DNA of 64,000 nucleotides. It comes from Colwellia sp. BRX10-3. Its GTDB lineage: Bacteria > Pseudomonadota > Gammaproteobacteria > Enterobacterales > Alteromonadaceae. The DNA lies in NCBI RefSeq assembly GCF_014077505.1, contig NZ_JACGWA010000001.1:434001-498000 (forward strand), given 5' to 3'. Both the position numbers and the translations under genes were made by a program. Below the pieces are notes generated by a model, which saw nothing but the letters and a program-made list of their open reading frames with translations, ran no database searches and was not told the origin of the DNA. This document shows, piece by piece, positions 1 through 8,607 of the stretch. Positions within the stretch are counted from its first letter, which is position 1, and each line of letters opens with the position of its first letter.

Positions 1-2771
1 TAGTAAAAGGTGCTTATTGGGATACAGAAATCAAAAATGCTCAAAAAGATGGCCTTAAGCATTTCCCTGTTTTCACCCGTAAGTCTTCTACTGATGTTTC
101 TTACCACGCCTGTGCGAATAAATTATTAGAATATAGAGATTCTATTTATCCACAGTTTGCCACCCACAATGCTTACACTGCAGCAACCATTGTTGAATTA
201 GCCGGTGATGATAAAGAAGGTTTCGAATTCCAATGCTTACATGGCATGGGTGATTCGTTGTACGACCAAATTGTGTCACTTGAAAGCATTCAATGTCGCA
301 TTTACGCGCCAGTGGGTCATCATGAAGACTTATTAGCCTATTTGGTCCGACGTTTATTAGAAAATGGCGCTAACTCTTCTTTTGTAAACGCTATCGTTGA
401 TGAGTCGCAGCCGGTCGAGTCTTTACTTGAAGATCCCGTTGAAAAAACCCAACGTTTAAAAGATAAATATAATCACCAAATCATCACCCCCATTGCACTC
501 TATCATGACGCAAAAGGTCTTGGCCGTGATAATTCTAAAGGCTTAGACTTAACCGACATTAATGTCATTACGCCATTAAAAGCATCTTTAGATAACTGGT
601 TTGAAGCAAACGAGCTCAAGAGTAGCGACATTCCCACAGGTGCTGTTGCCGTGATGAATCCAGCAAATCACAATGAAATCATTGGCTTTCATCATCATCA
701 CAATAAAGACGACATGCTCGCGATGATAGATACCGCGCAAACAGCTTTTACCTCTTGGTCACAAACGCCGGTATCTGAGCGTGCCGACTTATTGTGCCGT
801 GTGGCCGATATTCTGGAACGTCATACTGATGAGCTTATCGCTTTATGTATTAAAGAAGCCGGTAAAATTGCCCAAGATGGCATTGATGAAGTACGTGAAG
901 CGGTTGATTTTTGTCGTTATTACGCACAACAAGCGGTTGAAGTTGCCGCTGATGAACGCTTAGAAGCGCGTGGTGTTGTACTTTGTATCAGCCCGTGGAA
1001 TTTTCCATTAGCGATATTTTTAGGCCAAGTTGCCGCCGCTATTGCCACCGGTAATACGGTATTGGCTAAACCTGCTGAACAAACTAGTTTAATTGCCCTG
1101 CGTACCATTGAATTAATGAAATATGTTGGGCTACCGGAAGGCGTTGTCCAAGCGGTTATTGCTCGCGGTAGCGAAGTAGGCAAGGTCATTATTCCTGATG
1201 CGCGTATTCAAACCGTGATGTTTACGGGATCTACTGAAACCGGCACTATTATTTCACAAACCTTGGCTGATAGAGGTGGCGACCAAGTGCCACTTATCGC
1301 CGAAACGGGCGGCCAAAACTGCATGATAGTTGACTCTACTGCCTTGCCTGAGCAAGTAGTAGATGATGTTATTTCTTCTGGCTTTCAATCGGCAGGTCAA
1401 CGCTGTTCAGCGCTTCGTGTATTGTTTTTACAAGAAGATATTGCTGATGATGTCATTACCATGCTCAAAGGCGCCTTAGCTGAATTACATGTCGGCAACC
1501 CAGAATATTTAAGCACAGATATAGGTCCGGTGATTGACCAAAAAGCACTAGATGCACTTAACGCGCACAGTGATTACATGAAAGGCAATGGTAAATTGTT
1601 GTACCAATGCGCTATTGGCAATGAAATAACCGATAACGTGGCTGCAAACGAGCACTTCTTTTTTGCACCACGACTTTATGAAATTGACGATATTAGCGTA
1701 CTTAAGAAGGAAGTATTTGGTCCTTGTGTGCATGTGGTGCGCTTTAAAGGCAGCGAAATAGAAGCGGTTGTAGATAAAATTAATGGTACTGGCTTTGGTT
1801 TAACCATGGGTATTCATACCCGAATAGAGCACCGTGCTTTTGAGTTAGCCAAACTATCTCGTGCAGGTAATGTTTACATCAACCGCAACATGATTGGCGC
1901 TATTGTTGGCGTACAACCTTTTGGTGGTCGTGGCCTTTCAGGTACAGGACCAAAAGCCGGTGGACCCAATTACTTAACCCGTTTAGTGATAGAAAAAGCC
2001 ACACCTGATGCCGAGCAATTTAACTTACTACCTTCACAAGTAGAAGCGTTAGACGGTGATGAAAAATCTGATGCAGAATCAGTTTTATTTATGGACAAGG
2101 CGAATGAAGCAGAAAAATCATGGCGTTTAATTGAGCTAAATACCCGTATTTCTTGTGTGCGTCAATTATTAGCAAAAATTGCCCATGTTGATATTGTTGA
2201 AGATTTAGCAGACGATTTAAACCGCACTTTAAAATCTGCGCGTTCGCAATTAATTGATATTGAAAAGCGCTTGAAAAAGCCAAAATTCTTACCCGGACCA
2301 ACAGGTGAGTCGAATGTGCTTTATTTGGAAAATCGCGGCAATATTATCTGTTTTGCTGATAAGAATGTTAGCTTTCACTTCTGGGTACTTTCGATTGTAA
2401 CGGCATTAGCAACAGGTAATACCGTTATTAGTGTGGTGTCAGACTTGTACTATGATGAAGCGATAGCTTTTAGAGATAAATTCTTGTCGACCGGTGCCGA
2501 TGAAGGTGTTTTCCAAGTCGCCCGTTTATGTCACTTATCTACTATGTTGTCGCACCCTGCTCTAGCCGGTGTGGTAGTTGATAGTCATTGTGATCGTAAA
2601 CATTATATTAGTGAAAAATTAGCTGAACGCCAAGGCGCAATATTGCCAGTGATCAGTTCTGAATATTTTGATAACTTGATCCAGCGTTTATTAACTGAAA
2701 AAACCGTCAGCATTGATACTACCGCTTCAGGTGGTAACACGTCATTAATGACATTAGTTGAAGAAGATTAA
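1..2771 (+). CDS. putA: Bifunctional proline dehydrogenase / P5C dehydrogenase PutA, C-terminal part (5' truncated by window)
   Basis: The frame is open from base 3, so this is the 3' part (about 920 residues) of a protein whose family is usually 1,000-1,300 residues. The first ~110 residues end the FAD-dependent proline dehydrogenase barrel (KGAYWDTEIK, FATHNAYT, QCLHGMGDSLY, RIYAPVGHHEDLL). Next comes the aldehyde-dehydrogenase-fold P5C dehydrogenase, with PWNFPLAIF, the NAD-site stretch around GNTVLAKPAEQT, the general base in AETGGQN and the catalytic Cys in GQRCSALR. A degenerate C-terminal ALDH-like domain follows, typical of long PutA proteins. Together the domains oxidise proline to glutamate with substrate channelling. 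Any N-terminal DNA-binding ribbon-helix-helix would lie off the left edge. A terminator follows. Methionines around base 246 are internal and not starts. Confidence 0.96.
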   Translation, partial: VKGAYWDTEIKNAQKDGLKHFPVFTRKSSTDVSYHACANKLLEYRDSIYPQFATHNAYTAATIVELAGDDKEGFEFQCLHGMGDSLYDQIVSLESIQCRIYAPVGHHEDLLAYLVRRLLENGANSSFVNAIVDESQPVESLLEDPVEKTQRLKDKYNHQIITPIALYHDAKGLGRDNSKGLDLTDINVITPLKASLDNWFEANELKSSDIPTGAVAVMNPANHNEIIGFHHHHNKDDMLAMIDTAQTAFTSWSQTPVSERADLLCRVADILERHTDELIALCIKEAGKIAQDGIDEVREAVDFCRYYAQQAVEVAADERLEARGVVLCISPWNFPLAIFLGQVAAAIATGNTVLAKPAEQTSLIALRTIELMKYVGLPEGVVQAVIARGSEVGKVIIPDARIQTVMFTGSTETGTIISQTLADRGGDQVPLIAETGGQNCMIVDSTALPEQVVDDVISSGFQSAGQRCSALRVLFLQEDIADDVITMLKGALAELHVGNPEYLSTDIGPVIDQKALDALNAHSDYMKGNGKLLYQCAIGNEITDNVAANEHFFFAPRLYEIDDISVLKKEVFGPCVHVVRFKGSEIEAVVDKINGTGFGLTMGIHTRIEHRAFELAKLSRAGNVYINRNMIGAIVGVQPFGGRGLSGTGPKAGGPNYLTRLVIEKATPDAEQFNLLPSQVEALDGDEKSDAESVLFMDKANEAEKSWRLIELNTRISCVRQLLAKIAHVDIVEDLADDLNRTLKSARSQLIDIEKRLKKPKFLPGPTGESNVLYLENRGNIICFADKNVSFHFWVLSIVTALATGNTVISVVSDLYYDEAIAFRDKFLSTGADEGVFQVARLCHLSTMLSHPALAGVVVDSHCDRKHYISEKLAERQGAILPVISSEYFDNLIQRLLTEKTVSIDTTASGGNTSLMTLVEED

Positions 2772-2822
2772 TAGCTTATTACCTATAATATCAAACTGAT
2801 TATTATAAAACATTAATTAAAG

Positions 2823-2848
2823 AGGGCATCATTCGATGCCCTTTTTTT
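2823..2848 (+). terminator. Rho-independent terminator of putA
   Basis: A 7-bp stem (GGGCATC / GATGCCC) with an ATTC loop is followed by seven T residues, 53 bases after the putA stop. Confidence 0.9.
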
Positions 2849-2966
2849 GTATTAAACTCATATATTTCAGCTAAAAGCTTACCAATATATTCTTAGCTTT
2901 AGATAAACAGAATTCTAACCAAGTATAACCACAATTAAGTTGGGTTATGGGGCAACAGGAATGTTA

Positions 2967-3188
2967 CTAGCTCCTTAATAAAGGTCTTAACATATCTTCC
3001 AAGCCATTAAGTTTAACTTCATAGATTAATGCCAGTTGCTGGCCTAACTTTCCTTCTGGGAAACCCTTGGCATGAAACCAAACTAAATATGGTTCAGGCA
3101 GCTGAAGCAACTTTCTGCCGCTGTACTTACCGAAGGGCATTACCTGATTTATCGCAGCAATTAGCTCTGCATTGTTATCTAACGACAT
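2967..3188 (-). CDS. DUF3820 family protein
   Basis: A 73-residue soluble protein. The sequence MPFGKYSGRKLLQLPEPYL and the following WFHAKGFPEGKLGQQLALI pattern are characteristic of the DUF3820 family, which Pfam also calls a putative quorum-sensing-regulated virulence factor family. Its biochemical role is not established. It is transcribed divergently from the hypothetical gene that starts at 3345, and nothing nearby suggests a pathway. Length is normal for the family. Confidence 0.85.
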   Translation of the reverse strand: MSLDNNAELIAAINQVMPFGKYSGRKLLQLPEPYLVWFHAKGFPEGKLGQQLALIYEVKLNGLEDMLRPLLRS

Positions 3189-3344
3189 AAGTTACTCATG
3201 CTCAATTGAGCCTCCATCTATTATTGATTATTTCAAATACGCTAATTCGTTGACATAAAAATGTCATACCTACGACTTATAATCCATCTCACATTTATAC
3301 TTAATGGTATCAAGTTGATGCCTAACATTTTTCAGGGAATTGAT

Positions 3345-4460
3345 ATGTCTATAGTTAGGAAACGCAATGCGTCGCCAAAAGCTTATATACCAGCTAATGC
3401 GCGCGACAATCAGTACATTTTGGCTGAATTCACGTTAACAGATCAACTGCTTTCGCAATTACCTCCCCATGTTAGTAGTAGCGGTAATATCAATTATTAT
3501 GCTTGTTACCAAGCCCTGGCCGACTTATTGTTTACTTTAAGTTACGACAATGCCATCACCAACAGTATATTGGTGGCCAACGACAAGTTAGTGCGTGTGC
3601 GTTATAGCCAAGAAATGCATCAGTGGCAAACAAAACAACAAATTATTTTCTATTACGATCCAGAACAACATGTGCTACAAAATTCGTTTTTCGATGACAA
3701 TATCAGAGCAAAAAAAATTACCTTAGTATTTTTAGCAGCAGGTACTGATATCAGAGTCAGTGCGGCAAACTTTCATCAAAAGGTAAAAACGCTATTAGAA
3801 AATTTTTCACAACAAATAAAACTACCATTAAACGCTATACGTATGCGTGATCACCAGCATTTAACCTATGATATTTTTGCTAAAAATAAAGATTGTAACG
3901 CTAGCCAAGCACATAAATTTAGGCCGATCCCCTTAAGGTATGCGAGTCAAGATGTAACATTAGCAGAAAATGTATCGTCAGTTACTTACGCGATAGTCGA
4001 CTTAACGCTCGATCATAGAATTGCTGATTTGGTCGATATAGATGCAGTATCACCTGATCCCTACAACCCACTTTATACTTATTTAACTGACACTTTCTCA
4101 TCAGTCGCAAAGCGCTTTAACTTAAATAATGGTGTACTTATCGCCAATGGTCTAGTCCCAATTGTTAGACATAGTTTGCATGATTTAGTCTCCAAAGTTG
4201 GAGAATTGCAAATACTAGGCTACAACCCAACACAAAGCCCCTGTGGCGTTGTCAGTAGATGGAAAGCGGATGAATTAGTTGATAATGTGCAGTTAATATT
4301 TGTTGCAAACTGCCAAAATGGCGAAGAACAAAACTATGCAAAATTTGTCAATCAAATAGAGCAAGCCATGCGTTTATTTGCAACTGAATTAGAAATTCCA
4401 ACAGAAAAAAACGAATTAATATTGCGATTTCATCAACATGTTGCCTATAACTTATCGTAA
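3345..4460 (+). CDS. Hypothetical protein, 371 aa, unrecognised
   Basis: I do not recognise this family. The open frame begins further upstream at 3261, but ATG 3345 has a good AGGG Shine-Dalgarno about 7 bases before it and gives an N-terminus MSIVRKRN rather than an odd hydrophobic stretch, so I chose it. The protein is soluble, without a signal peptide or membrane segment. It looks like two similar halves: each has a strand-rich segment followed by a helical stretch about 180 residues on (AEFTLTDQLLSQLP early, YAIVDLTLDHRIADL in the middle), which may reflect an internal duplication. It stands alone between a divergent DUF3820 gene and msrA, and a hairpin follows the stop. Confidence 0.75.
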   Translation: MSIVRKRNASPKAYIPANARDNQYILAEFTLTDQLLSQLPPHVSSSGNINYYACYQALADLLFTLSYDNAITNSILVANDKLVRVRYSQEMHQWQTKQQIIFYYDPEQHVLQNSFFDDNIRAKKITLVFLAAGTDIRVSAANFHQKVKTLLENFSQQIKLPLNAIRMRDHQHLTYDIFAKNKDCNASQAHKFRPIPLRYASQDVTLAENVSSVTYAIVDLTLDHRIADLVDIDAVSPDPYNPLYTYLTDTFSSVAKRFNLNNGVLIANGLVPIVRHSLHDLVSKVGELQILGYNPTQSPCGVVSRWKADELVDNVQLIFVANCQNGEEQNYAKFVNQIEQAMRLFATELEIPTEKNELILRFHQHVAYNLS

Positions 4461-4476
4461 ACAACTGAAATTATAG

Positions 4477-4516
4477 CGCCTAGAGCAAAGGTTAATCATT
4501 AGCTCTAGGCGACTTT
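4477..4516 (+). terminator. Probable terminator after the hypothetical gene
   Basis: A perfect 10-bp inverted repeat (CGCCTAGAGC / GCTCTAGGCG) with a 15-base loop is followed by ACTTTTAAC, 16 bases after the stop at 4460. The T-tract is short, so termination is likely but not certain. Confidence 0.6.
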
Positions 4517-4723
4517 TAACTTACTAAAGACATCCCTTTAAAGTAAATTAACTTTGATAATTTCACTGACTTCCCAAACGTTACTCCATGCAAATACCTT
4601 ATAATTAAGCCGCATTAAGTGAGTTAATATTTGTTATCGCATCACTACCTAATGCTTAGACACAATATAAATGTAGAGTGTTAACAACGGTTAGGCACTT
4701 ACATTTAAATCACCAAAACATAT

Positions 4724-4785
4724 AGACATCTAAACGTCTGAGTGATATCTTTTAAAAACTCAAATAAATAGACGTCTAAACGTCT
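4724..4785 (+). promoter_or_regulatory. Two tandem MetJ operator pairs (met boxes) upstream of msrA
   Basis: Two 16-base sites are visible: AGACATCTAAACGTCT at 4724-4739 and AGACGTCTAAACGTCT at 4770-4785. Each consists of two 8-base units matching the MetJ consensus AGACGTCT in 14-15 of 16 positions. MetJ represses methionine-biosynthesis genes when S-adenosylmethionine is abundant. The sites end 62 bases before the msrA ATG, inside its promoter region. Apart from these sites and the hairpin at 4477, the gap 4461-4847 shows nothing else. Confidence 0.8.
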
Positions 4786-4847
4786 TCTAATTAGATTGAA
4801 AATTAACCTTTAATGACACTCGGTTAATTTGTACGAGGAAATAATAT

Positions 4848-5408
4848 ATGAGCATCGAAACAATAACTTTAGGCGCCGGCTGTTTTTGGTGTGTTGAGAA
4901 TATTTTTGCCCGAATTAGAGGTGTGGTTTCGGTGACCAGTGGTTACGCAGATGGCGATATTATAAATCCAAGCTATGAGCAAGTTTGTAGCGGCACTGCT
5001 AGTCACGCAGAAGTAGTGCAAATAAAGTTTAACCCGTCGCAATTAAGTATAGAGCAACTACTAACGGTATTTTTTGCTATTCACGACCCAACAACAATTA
5101 ATCGCCAAGGGGATGATATTGGTAGCCAATATCGCTCAACAATTTTATTTCACACTAAAAAACAGCAAGAAATAGCGAAACATAAAATTGCCCAGTTGAA
5201 TGCTCAGCAATGCTTTGAGCAACCGATAGTCACCTCAGTTAAAGCAGAAAATAACTTTTATAGCGCAGAAAGCTATCATCAAAGTTATGTCACCAACAAC
5301 CCAGAAAATAAGTACTGTCAGCTTGTTGTGGCGAAGAAAATTCAAAAGTTTTTAAATGATTTTTCATATTTATTAAAAGAAGAAGACTTAATGGCTGTAG
5401 CAATTTAA
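4848..5408 (+). CDS. msrA: Peptide-methionine (S)-S-oxide reductase MsrA
   Basis: The 186-residue protein reduces the S-epimer of methionine sulfoxide, free or in proteins, in the cytoplasm. The catalytic motif GCFWCVE is at residues 11-17, with nucleophilic Cys12. A conserved core follows (SGYADG, PSYEQVCSGTASHAEVV, HDPTTINRQGDDIGSQYRS), and a candidate resolving Cys lies in NKYCQLV near residue 157. ATG 4848 has a GAGG ribosome site nine bases upstream. The gene stands alone behind two MetJ operators, so methionine or SAM status should control it. That is unusual compared with oxidative-stress control, and links sulfoxide salvage to methionine supply. Confidence 0.97.
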   Translation: MSIETITLGAGCFWCVENIFARIRGVVSVTSGYADGDIINPSYEQVCSGTASHAEVVQIKFNPSQLSIEQLLTVFFAIHDPTTINRQGDDIGSQYRSTILFHTKKQQEIAKHKIAQLNAQQCFEQPIVTSVKAENNFYSAESYHQSYVTNNPENKYCQLVVAKKIQKFLNDFSYLLKEEDLMAVAI

Positions 5409-5452
5409 TATCAAAAGAATAAAATATTGTGTTCTTAATATTGTTAAAATTA

Positions 5453-5491
5453 GCTGCAAAAAAAACGCATAACAATTTTTTGCCATGCGTT
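5453..5491 (-). terminator. Terminator of the cnoX-like gene
   Basis: AACGCAT / ATGCGTT pair across a 14-base loop. Read on the minus strand, a run of eight or more T residues follows, 53 bases beyond the stop of the minus-strand gene at 5544. Confidence 0.75.
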
Positions 5492-5543
5492 ACTTCACTT
5501 TAATTTAGTAACCTTAAAATCAGTACAAGATAATCCATATGCT

Positions 5544-6389
5544 TTAATACATTAAGGTATAAAGCTTACGTCTATATTTGCTCACCAATACATCACCTTC
5601 TGGTAACGACTTCATCACATCAAGCAACATGTCTTTACTGGCGATATCTGCGCCATCTTTTTGCACCAGTAAAAACAGAATTGTTAATGCTTCGTCATTG
5701 CGATTAACCTGATTATATTGTGCAGCTAACTTTTGTTTTAGCTCAACATTATCCGGGTCACTTTCTAGCTGTTGCTCAAGTGCTTGAATTTCAGGAGAAT
5801 CTGCGGCCTGACTCGCTAGCTCTAATTTTGCCATTAATGATTGGTAATGACTGTCTTGATCGATCATTTTAATGCTTTTAAGCAATACTTCTGCTTCGGT
5901 AATTTTGCCGGTTTGAATATATACATTCGCCAACACTAGTTTAATATCAGCGCGATCATTATCAAGCTGAAAAGCTTGAGTGATAACAGGAAATGCTTCA
6001 GCTACTTTATTTTCTGCTAACAACTCATTCGCTTGCGCTAATAAAACATCTTGCGCTTTTGGTAAATATTTCGCTAAAAACTCACTCGTGCTTTCATCTG
6101 TTTGTGGACCAGTCAAGCCGTCAAGCGGTTGCCCATCTTGAACCAAAATAGCTGTTGGTAAGCCTTGAATACCAAACTGTTGAGCAATTTGCCCTTGGGT
6201 TTCACAGTCTACCGTGGCATACAAAATAGTATCGCCAACATCAACTAATGCAATTGCTAACTTATCCCGTAGTTCAACACTTTCTGGTATTTGCTGAGCC
6301 CAAAAATCAACCAATACAAGTTTAGTTTTTGATGCTTCGAGAATAACTTGCTGAAAATTTTCTAAGGTAATCGCAATAGAGTTTGCCAT
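5544..6389 (-). CDS. cnoX: CnoX/YbbN-like thioredoxin-domain TPR co-chaperone
   Basis: The protein is 281 residues from the chosen ATG at 6389 (MANSIAIT), which has GGA upstream; the open frame extends 21 codons further to 6452 without family resemblance. Residues ~5-105 form a thioredoxin fold (VLVDFWAQ, ATVDCETQ, FGIQGLPTAILVQDG) and residues ~110-281 form TPR helices, the layout of E. coli CnoX (YbbN), a chaperedoxin that hands substrates to GroEL and DnaK. The site that would be CxxC reads WAQQIPES, with no cysteine at all, so no thiol-disulfide activity is expected from that motif. It is monocistronic. Confidence 0.88.
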   Translation of the reverse strand: MANSIAITLENFQQVILEASKTKLVLVDFWAQQIPESVELRDKLAIALVDVGDTILYATVDCETQGQIAQQFGIQGLPTAILVQDGQPLDGLTGPQTDESTSEFLAKYLPKAQDVLLAQANELLAENKVAEAFPVITQAFQLDNDRADIKLVLANVYIQTGKITEAEVLLKSIKMIDQDSHYQSLMAKLELASQAADSPEIQALEQQLESDPDNVELKQKLAAQYNQVNRNDEALTILFLLVQKDGADIASKDMLLDVMKSLPEGDVLVSKYRRKLYTLMY

Positions 6390-6529
6390 CAATGCAGTTC
6401 CAATAATAAATAGATATGCTATTTTAATTGGGGTCAAACACCTAATATACAAGCAAGAACACTAAATATTTCTGCTGTTAAATGCTTCAGCATGATTTAA
6501 TCGCAAATAATTAATGCAAAGGAAAGAAT

Positions 6530-7138
6530 ATGTCAAAAAACTCAGCAGTTGATGATTACATTGCGAGCAAAGCGACTTTTTCTCAAGAAATTTTAATACA
6601 CCTTCGCCAGATCATTCATGATGCTTCACCAGATATAATAGAGACTATTAAATGGCGACAGCCTTGCTTTGAACATAATGGCTTAATTTGTGCATTTGCG
6701 GCCTTTAAAAAACATGTCAATTTTTCTTTTTTTAAAGGTCAGTTTTTAAACGACAGTGCAGGTATTTTCGTACCAAGCGACAATAACGAATTAACGGCGC
6801 TTAAGTTTAGCTCGATTAGCGACATACCAGAAAGTGAAGTGCTAAAAGGGTACATTCAGCAAGCTATCGCTCTAAATAGTAATGATGAGTTCAAAAAGAA
6901 TGTAGCACCTCGCAAAGATAAAAGTGACCTTGTCATTCCCGACGATTTCGCGCATGCGCTAACAATCACACCAGCCGCAAAACGCGTCTTCAGTGAGTTT
7001 AGTTATTCAAAGCAAAAAGACTATATCGAGTGGATCACATCTGCAAAACGAGAAGCCACTAGAGCGACAAGATTGGCTACTGCTGTTGAATGGATTAGTG
7101 AAGGGAAAGGACGTAATTGGAAATACGAAAACTGTTAA
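6530..7138 (+). CDS. DUF1801/OmdA (YdeI-type) domain protein
   Basis: The 202-residue soluble protein has an N-terminal DUF1801 domain (IHDASPDIIETIKWRQPCF, FAAFKKHVNFSFFKG) and a C-terminal YdeI/OmdA-type helical tail (AAKRVFSEFSYSKQKDYIEW ... KREATRATRLATAVEWISEGK). In Bacillus, YdeI-type proteins have been linked to envelope stress, but no reaction is known. The start ATG 6530 follows GGAAAG. It is convergent with the acyl-CoA dehydrogenase gene and divergent from cnoX; neither neighbour explains its role. Confidence 0.85.
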   Translation: MSKNSAVDDYIASKATFSQEILIHLRQIIHDASPDIIETIKWRQPCFEHNGLICAFAAFKKHVNFSFFKGQFLNDSAGIFVPSDNNELTALKFSSISDIPESEVLKGYIQQAIALNSNDEFKKNVAPRKDKSDLVIPDDFAHALTITPAAKRVFSEFSYSKQKDYIEWITSAKREATRATRLATAVEWISEGKGRNWKYENC

Positions 7139-7151
7139 TCAACTGAAACTT

Positions 7152-7192
7152 CACAGAGCCATAACTTTATAAGTTAAAGCACGAGCTCTGTG
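7152..7192. terminator. Nested hairpin between convergent genes
   Basis: CACAGAGC / GCTCTGTG encloses a second stem AACTT-TAT-AAGTT in the 65 bases separating two convergent stops. There is no clear T-tract, so it may be a weak bidirectional terminator or an mRNA 3'-end structure. Confidence 0.45.
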
Positions 7193-7203
7193 GAGGTAAT
7201 AAC

Positions 7204-8358
7204 CTATATGTTTTGCAATAATTCTCGAGCAATAATCACTTTTTGAATTTCACTGGTGCCTTCATAAATTGATGTTACACGCACATCGCGCGCCATGCGC
7301 TCAAGCGGATATTCTTTTATATAGCCCGCGCCGCCCATTAACTGTAATGCGTCGTAACAAGCTTTATTGGCATTTTCAGTAGCAAATAGCTTGGCCATTG
7401 AAGCCGCCATTCCAAATGGCTGACCTTGATCTTTAGTGTAGGCTGCTTGCATCAAAAGTAATCGTGCAGCTTCCATCTCAGTATATCGCTCGGCTAACTT
7501 CCACTGTAAACCTTGAAAGTTTGATAGTGACTGACCAAATTGCTTACGATCAACAATGTAAGCTTTAGCATAATCAAGTGCGGCCAGGCCAACACCTAAT
7601 GCTAATGAGCCAATACCGATTCGACCACCTGCCAGTTCACCTACCGCTACGCCAAAACCTTTATTTTCTGCTCCCATCATGGCTGTCGCTGGCACGCGAC
7701 AGTTGTTAAAGTGAACTTCATTAGTCGGTGATGCTTTTTGGCCCATTTTTTCTTCAGGTTTGCCAATGGTTATGCCCGCAGTATCTGCTTCAACAATAAA
7801 GCACGAAATACCCTTACCTTTTTTGGCATCAGGGTCAGTAACCGCCCAAACCACAAATACATCAGCAAACGAGCCACTAGTAATATAGAGTTTACTGCCA
7901 TTGATAATATAGTCATCACCGTCTTTAACCGCTTGCGTTTTCATGCCTGCGGGATCTGAACCTGCTGTGGCCTCAGTTAAACAAAAACCACCGGCACGAT
8001 ATTCACCACTACAAATTTTTGGCAAGTATTTATTTTTTTGTTCATCGTTACCTACCGCTTGTATAACCTCAGCGACCATATTAGTCACCGATGTGGTAAC
8101 CGCTGTTGATGCACAAGCACGCGCTAATTCAGTTATTGCTAGGCTAAAAGCGACAGTGCCGGCTTCAACACCGCCATATTCAGCTTTAATATTTAAGCCC
8201 ATAAAACCTAACTCATTCAGCTGAGCTAAGTTTTTTAAAAACAAACTTTGATCCATTGTTTCATCAAGCTTTGCCGCTACAGGTGCTAATTCACTATCGG
8301 CAAATTTTCGTGCCATATCTTGAATCATTATTTGTTCTTCAGTTAAAGACAAATCCAT
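7204..8358 (-). CDS. Acyl-CoA dehydrogenase
   Basis: The 384-residue flavoenzyme introduces a 2,3-double bond into an acyl-CoA and passes electrons to ETF. It shows the family signatures FCLTEATAGSD (flavin/substrate loop), ITSGSFAD, DRKQFGQSL, QLMGGAGYIKEYPLER and the C-terminal IYEGTSEIQ with candidate catalytic base Glu366. I chose ATG 8358 because GAGAAG lies four bases upstream; the GTG at 8370 would place that site inside the gene. Short-chain or branched-chain specificity (butyryl- or isobutyryl-CoA type) is likely from overall resemblance but cannot be fixed by eye. No other beta-oxidation genes are adjacent. Confidence 0.92.
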   Translation of the reverse strand: MDLSLTEEQIMIQDMARKFADSELAPVAAKLDETMDQSLFLKNLAQLNELGFMGLNIKAEYGGVEAGTVAFSLAITELARACASTAVTTSVTNMVAEVIQAVGNDEQKNKYLPKICSGEYRAGGFCLTEATAGSDPAGMKTQAVKDGDDYIINGSKLYITSGSFADVFVVWAVTDPDAKKGKGISCFIVEADTAGITIGKPEEKMGQKASPTNEVHFNNCRVPATAMMGAENKGFGVAVGELAGGRIGIGSLALGVGLAALDYAKAYIVDRKQFGQSLSNFQGLQWKLAERYTEMEAARLLLMQAAYTKDQGQPFGMAASMAKLFATENANKACYDALQLMGGAGYIKEYPLERMARDVRVTSIYEGTSEIQKVIIARELLQNI

Positions 8359-8446
8359 CAAACTTCTCACTTTTTATTAGCTTAATATTTATCACTATCG
8401 GTTAACGCTAAGCATATTGACGACTTTAATAAAGTCCTGACATATA

Positions 8447-8520
8447 TTATACCCATTGGACTCACTTATTGATCACTTAACGAGAATGAATTCGTTTGAA
8501 ATGCTATCGCCCTATTAGAT
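8447..8520 (+). repeat. Dispersed intergenic repeat, copy 1
   Basis: This 74-base stretch opens with TTATACC and closes with GCCCTATTAGA. The copy at 51781-51845 on the opposite strand has the same end sequences and a related GATC-centred AT-rich core. It lies between uppP and the acyl-CoA dehydrogenase gene. A further dyad, ACCAAATG / CATTTGGT, follows at 8529-8550. It may be a MITE-like element or genus-specific intergenic repeat. Confidence 0.45.
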
Positions 8521-8559
8521 AAAGTAATACCAAATGCGCTTACATTTGGTTATGAATAT

Positions 8560-8584
8560 AACAAAAACGCGCCAAAACGCGTTT
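8560..8584 (-). terminator. Terminator of the folB-folK-uppP operon
   Basis: AAACGCG / CGCGTTT pair across a 6-base loop, followed on the minus strand by TTGTTATA, 24 bases past the uppP stop. Confidence 0.7.
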
Positions 8585-8607
8585 ATAAATTTTGACTATT
8601 GTAGCAA

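Noticed and set aside
1548-1733. Minus-strand frames inside putA and similar frames inside other large genes
   Set aside because: They overlap secure genes on the opposite strand, have no ribosome site or family resemblance, and read as shadows.
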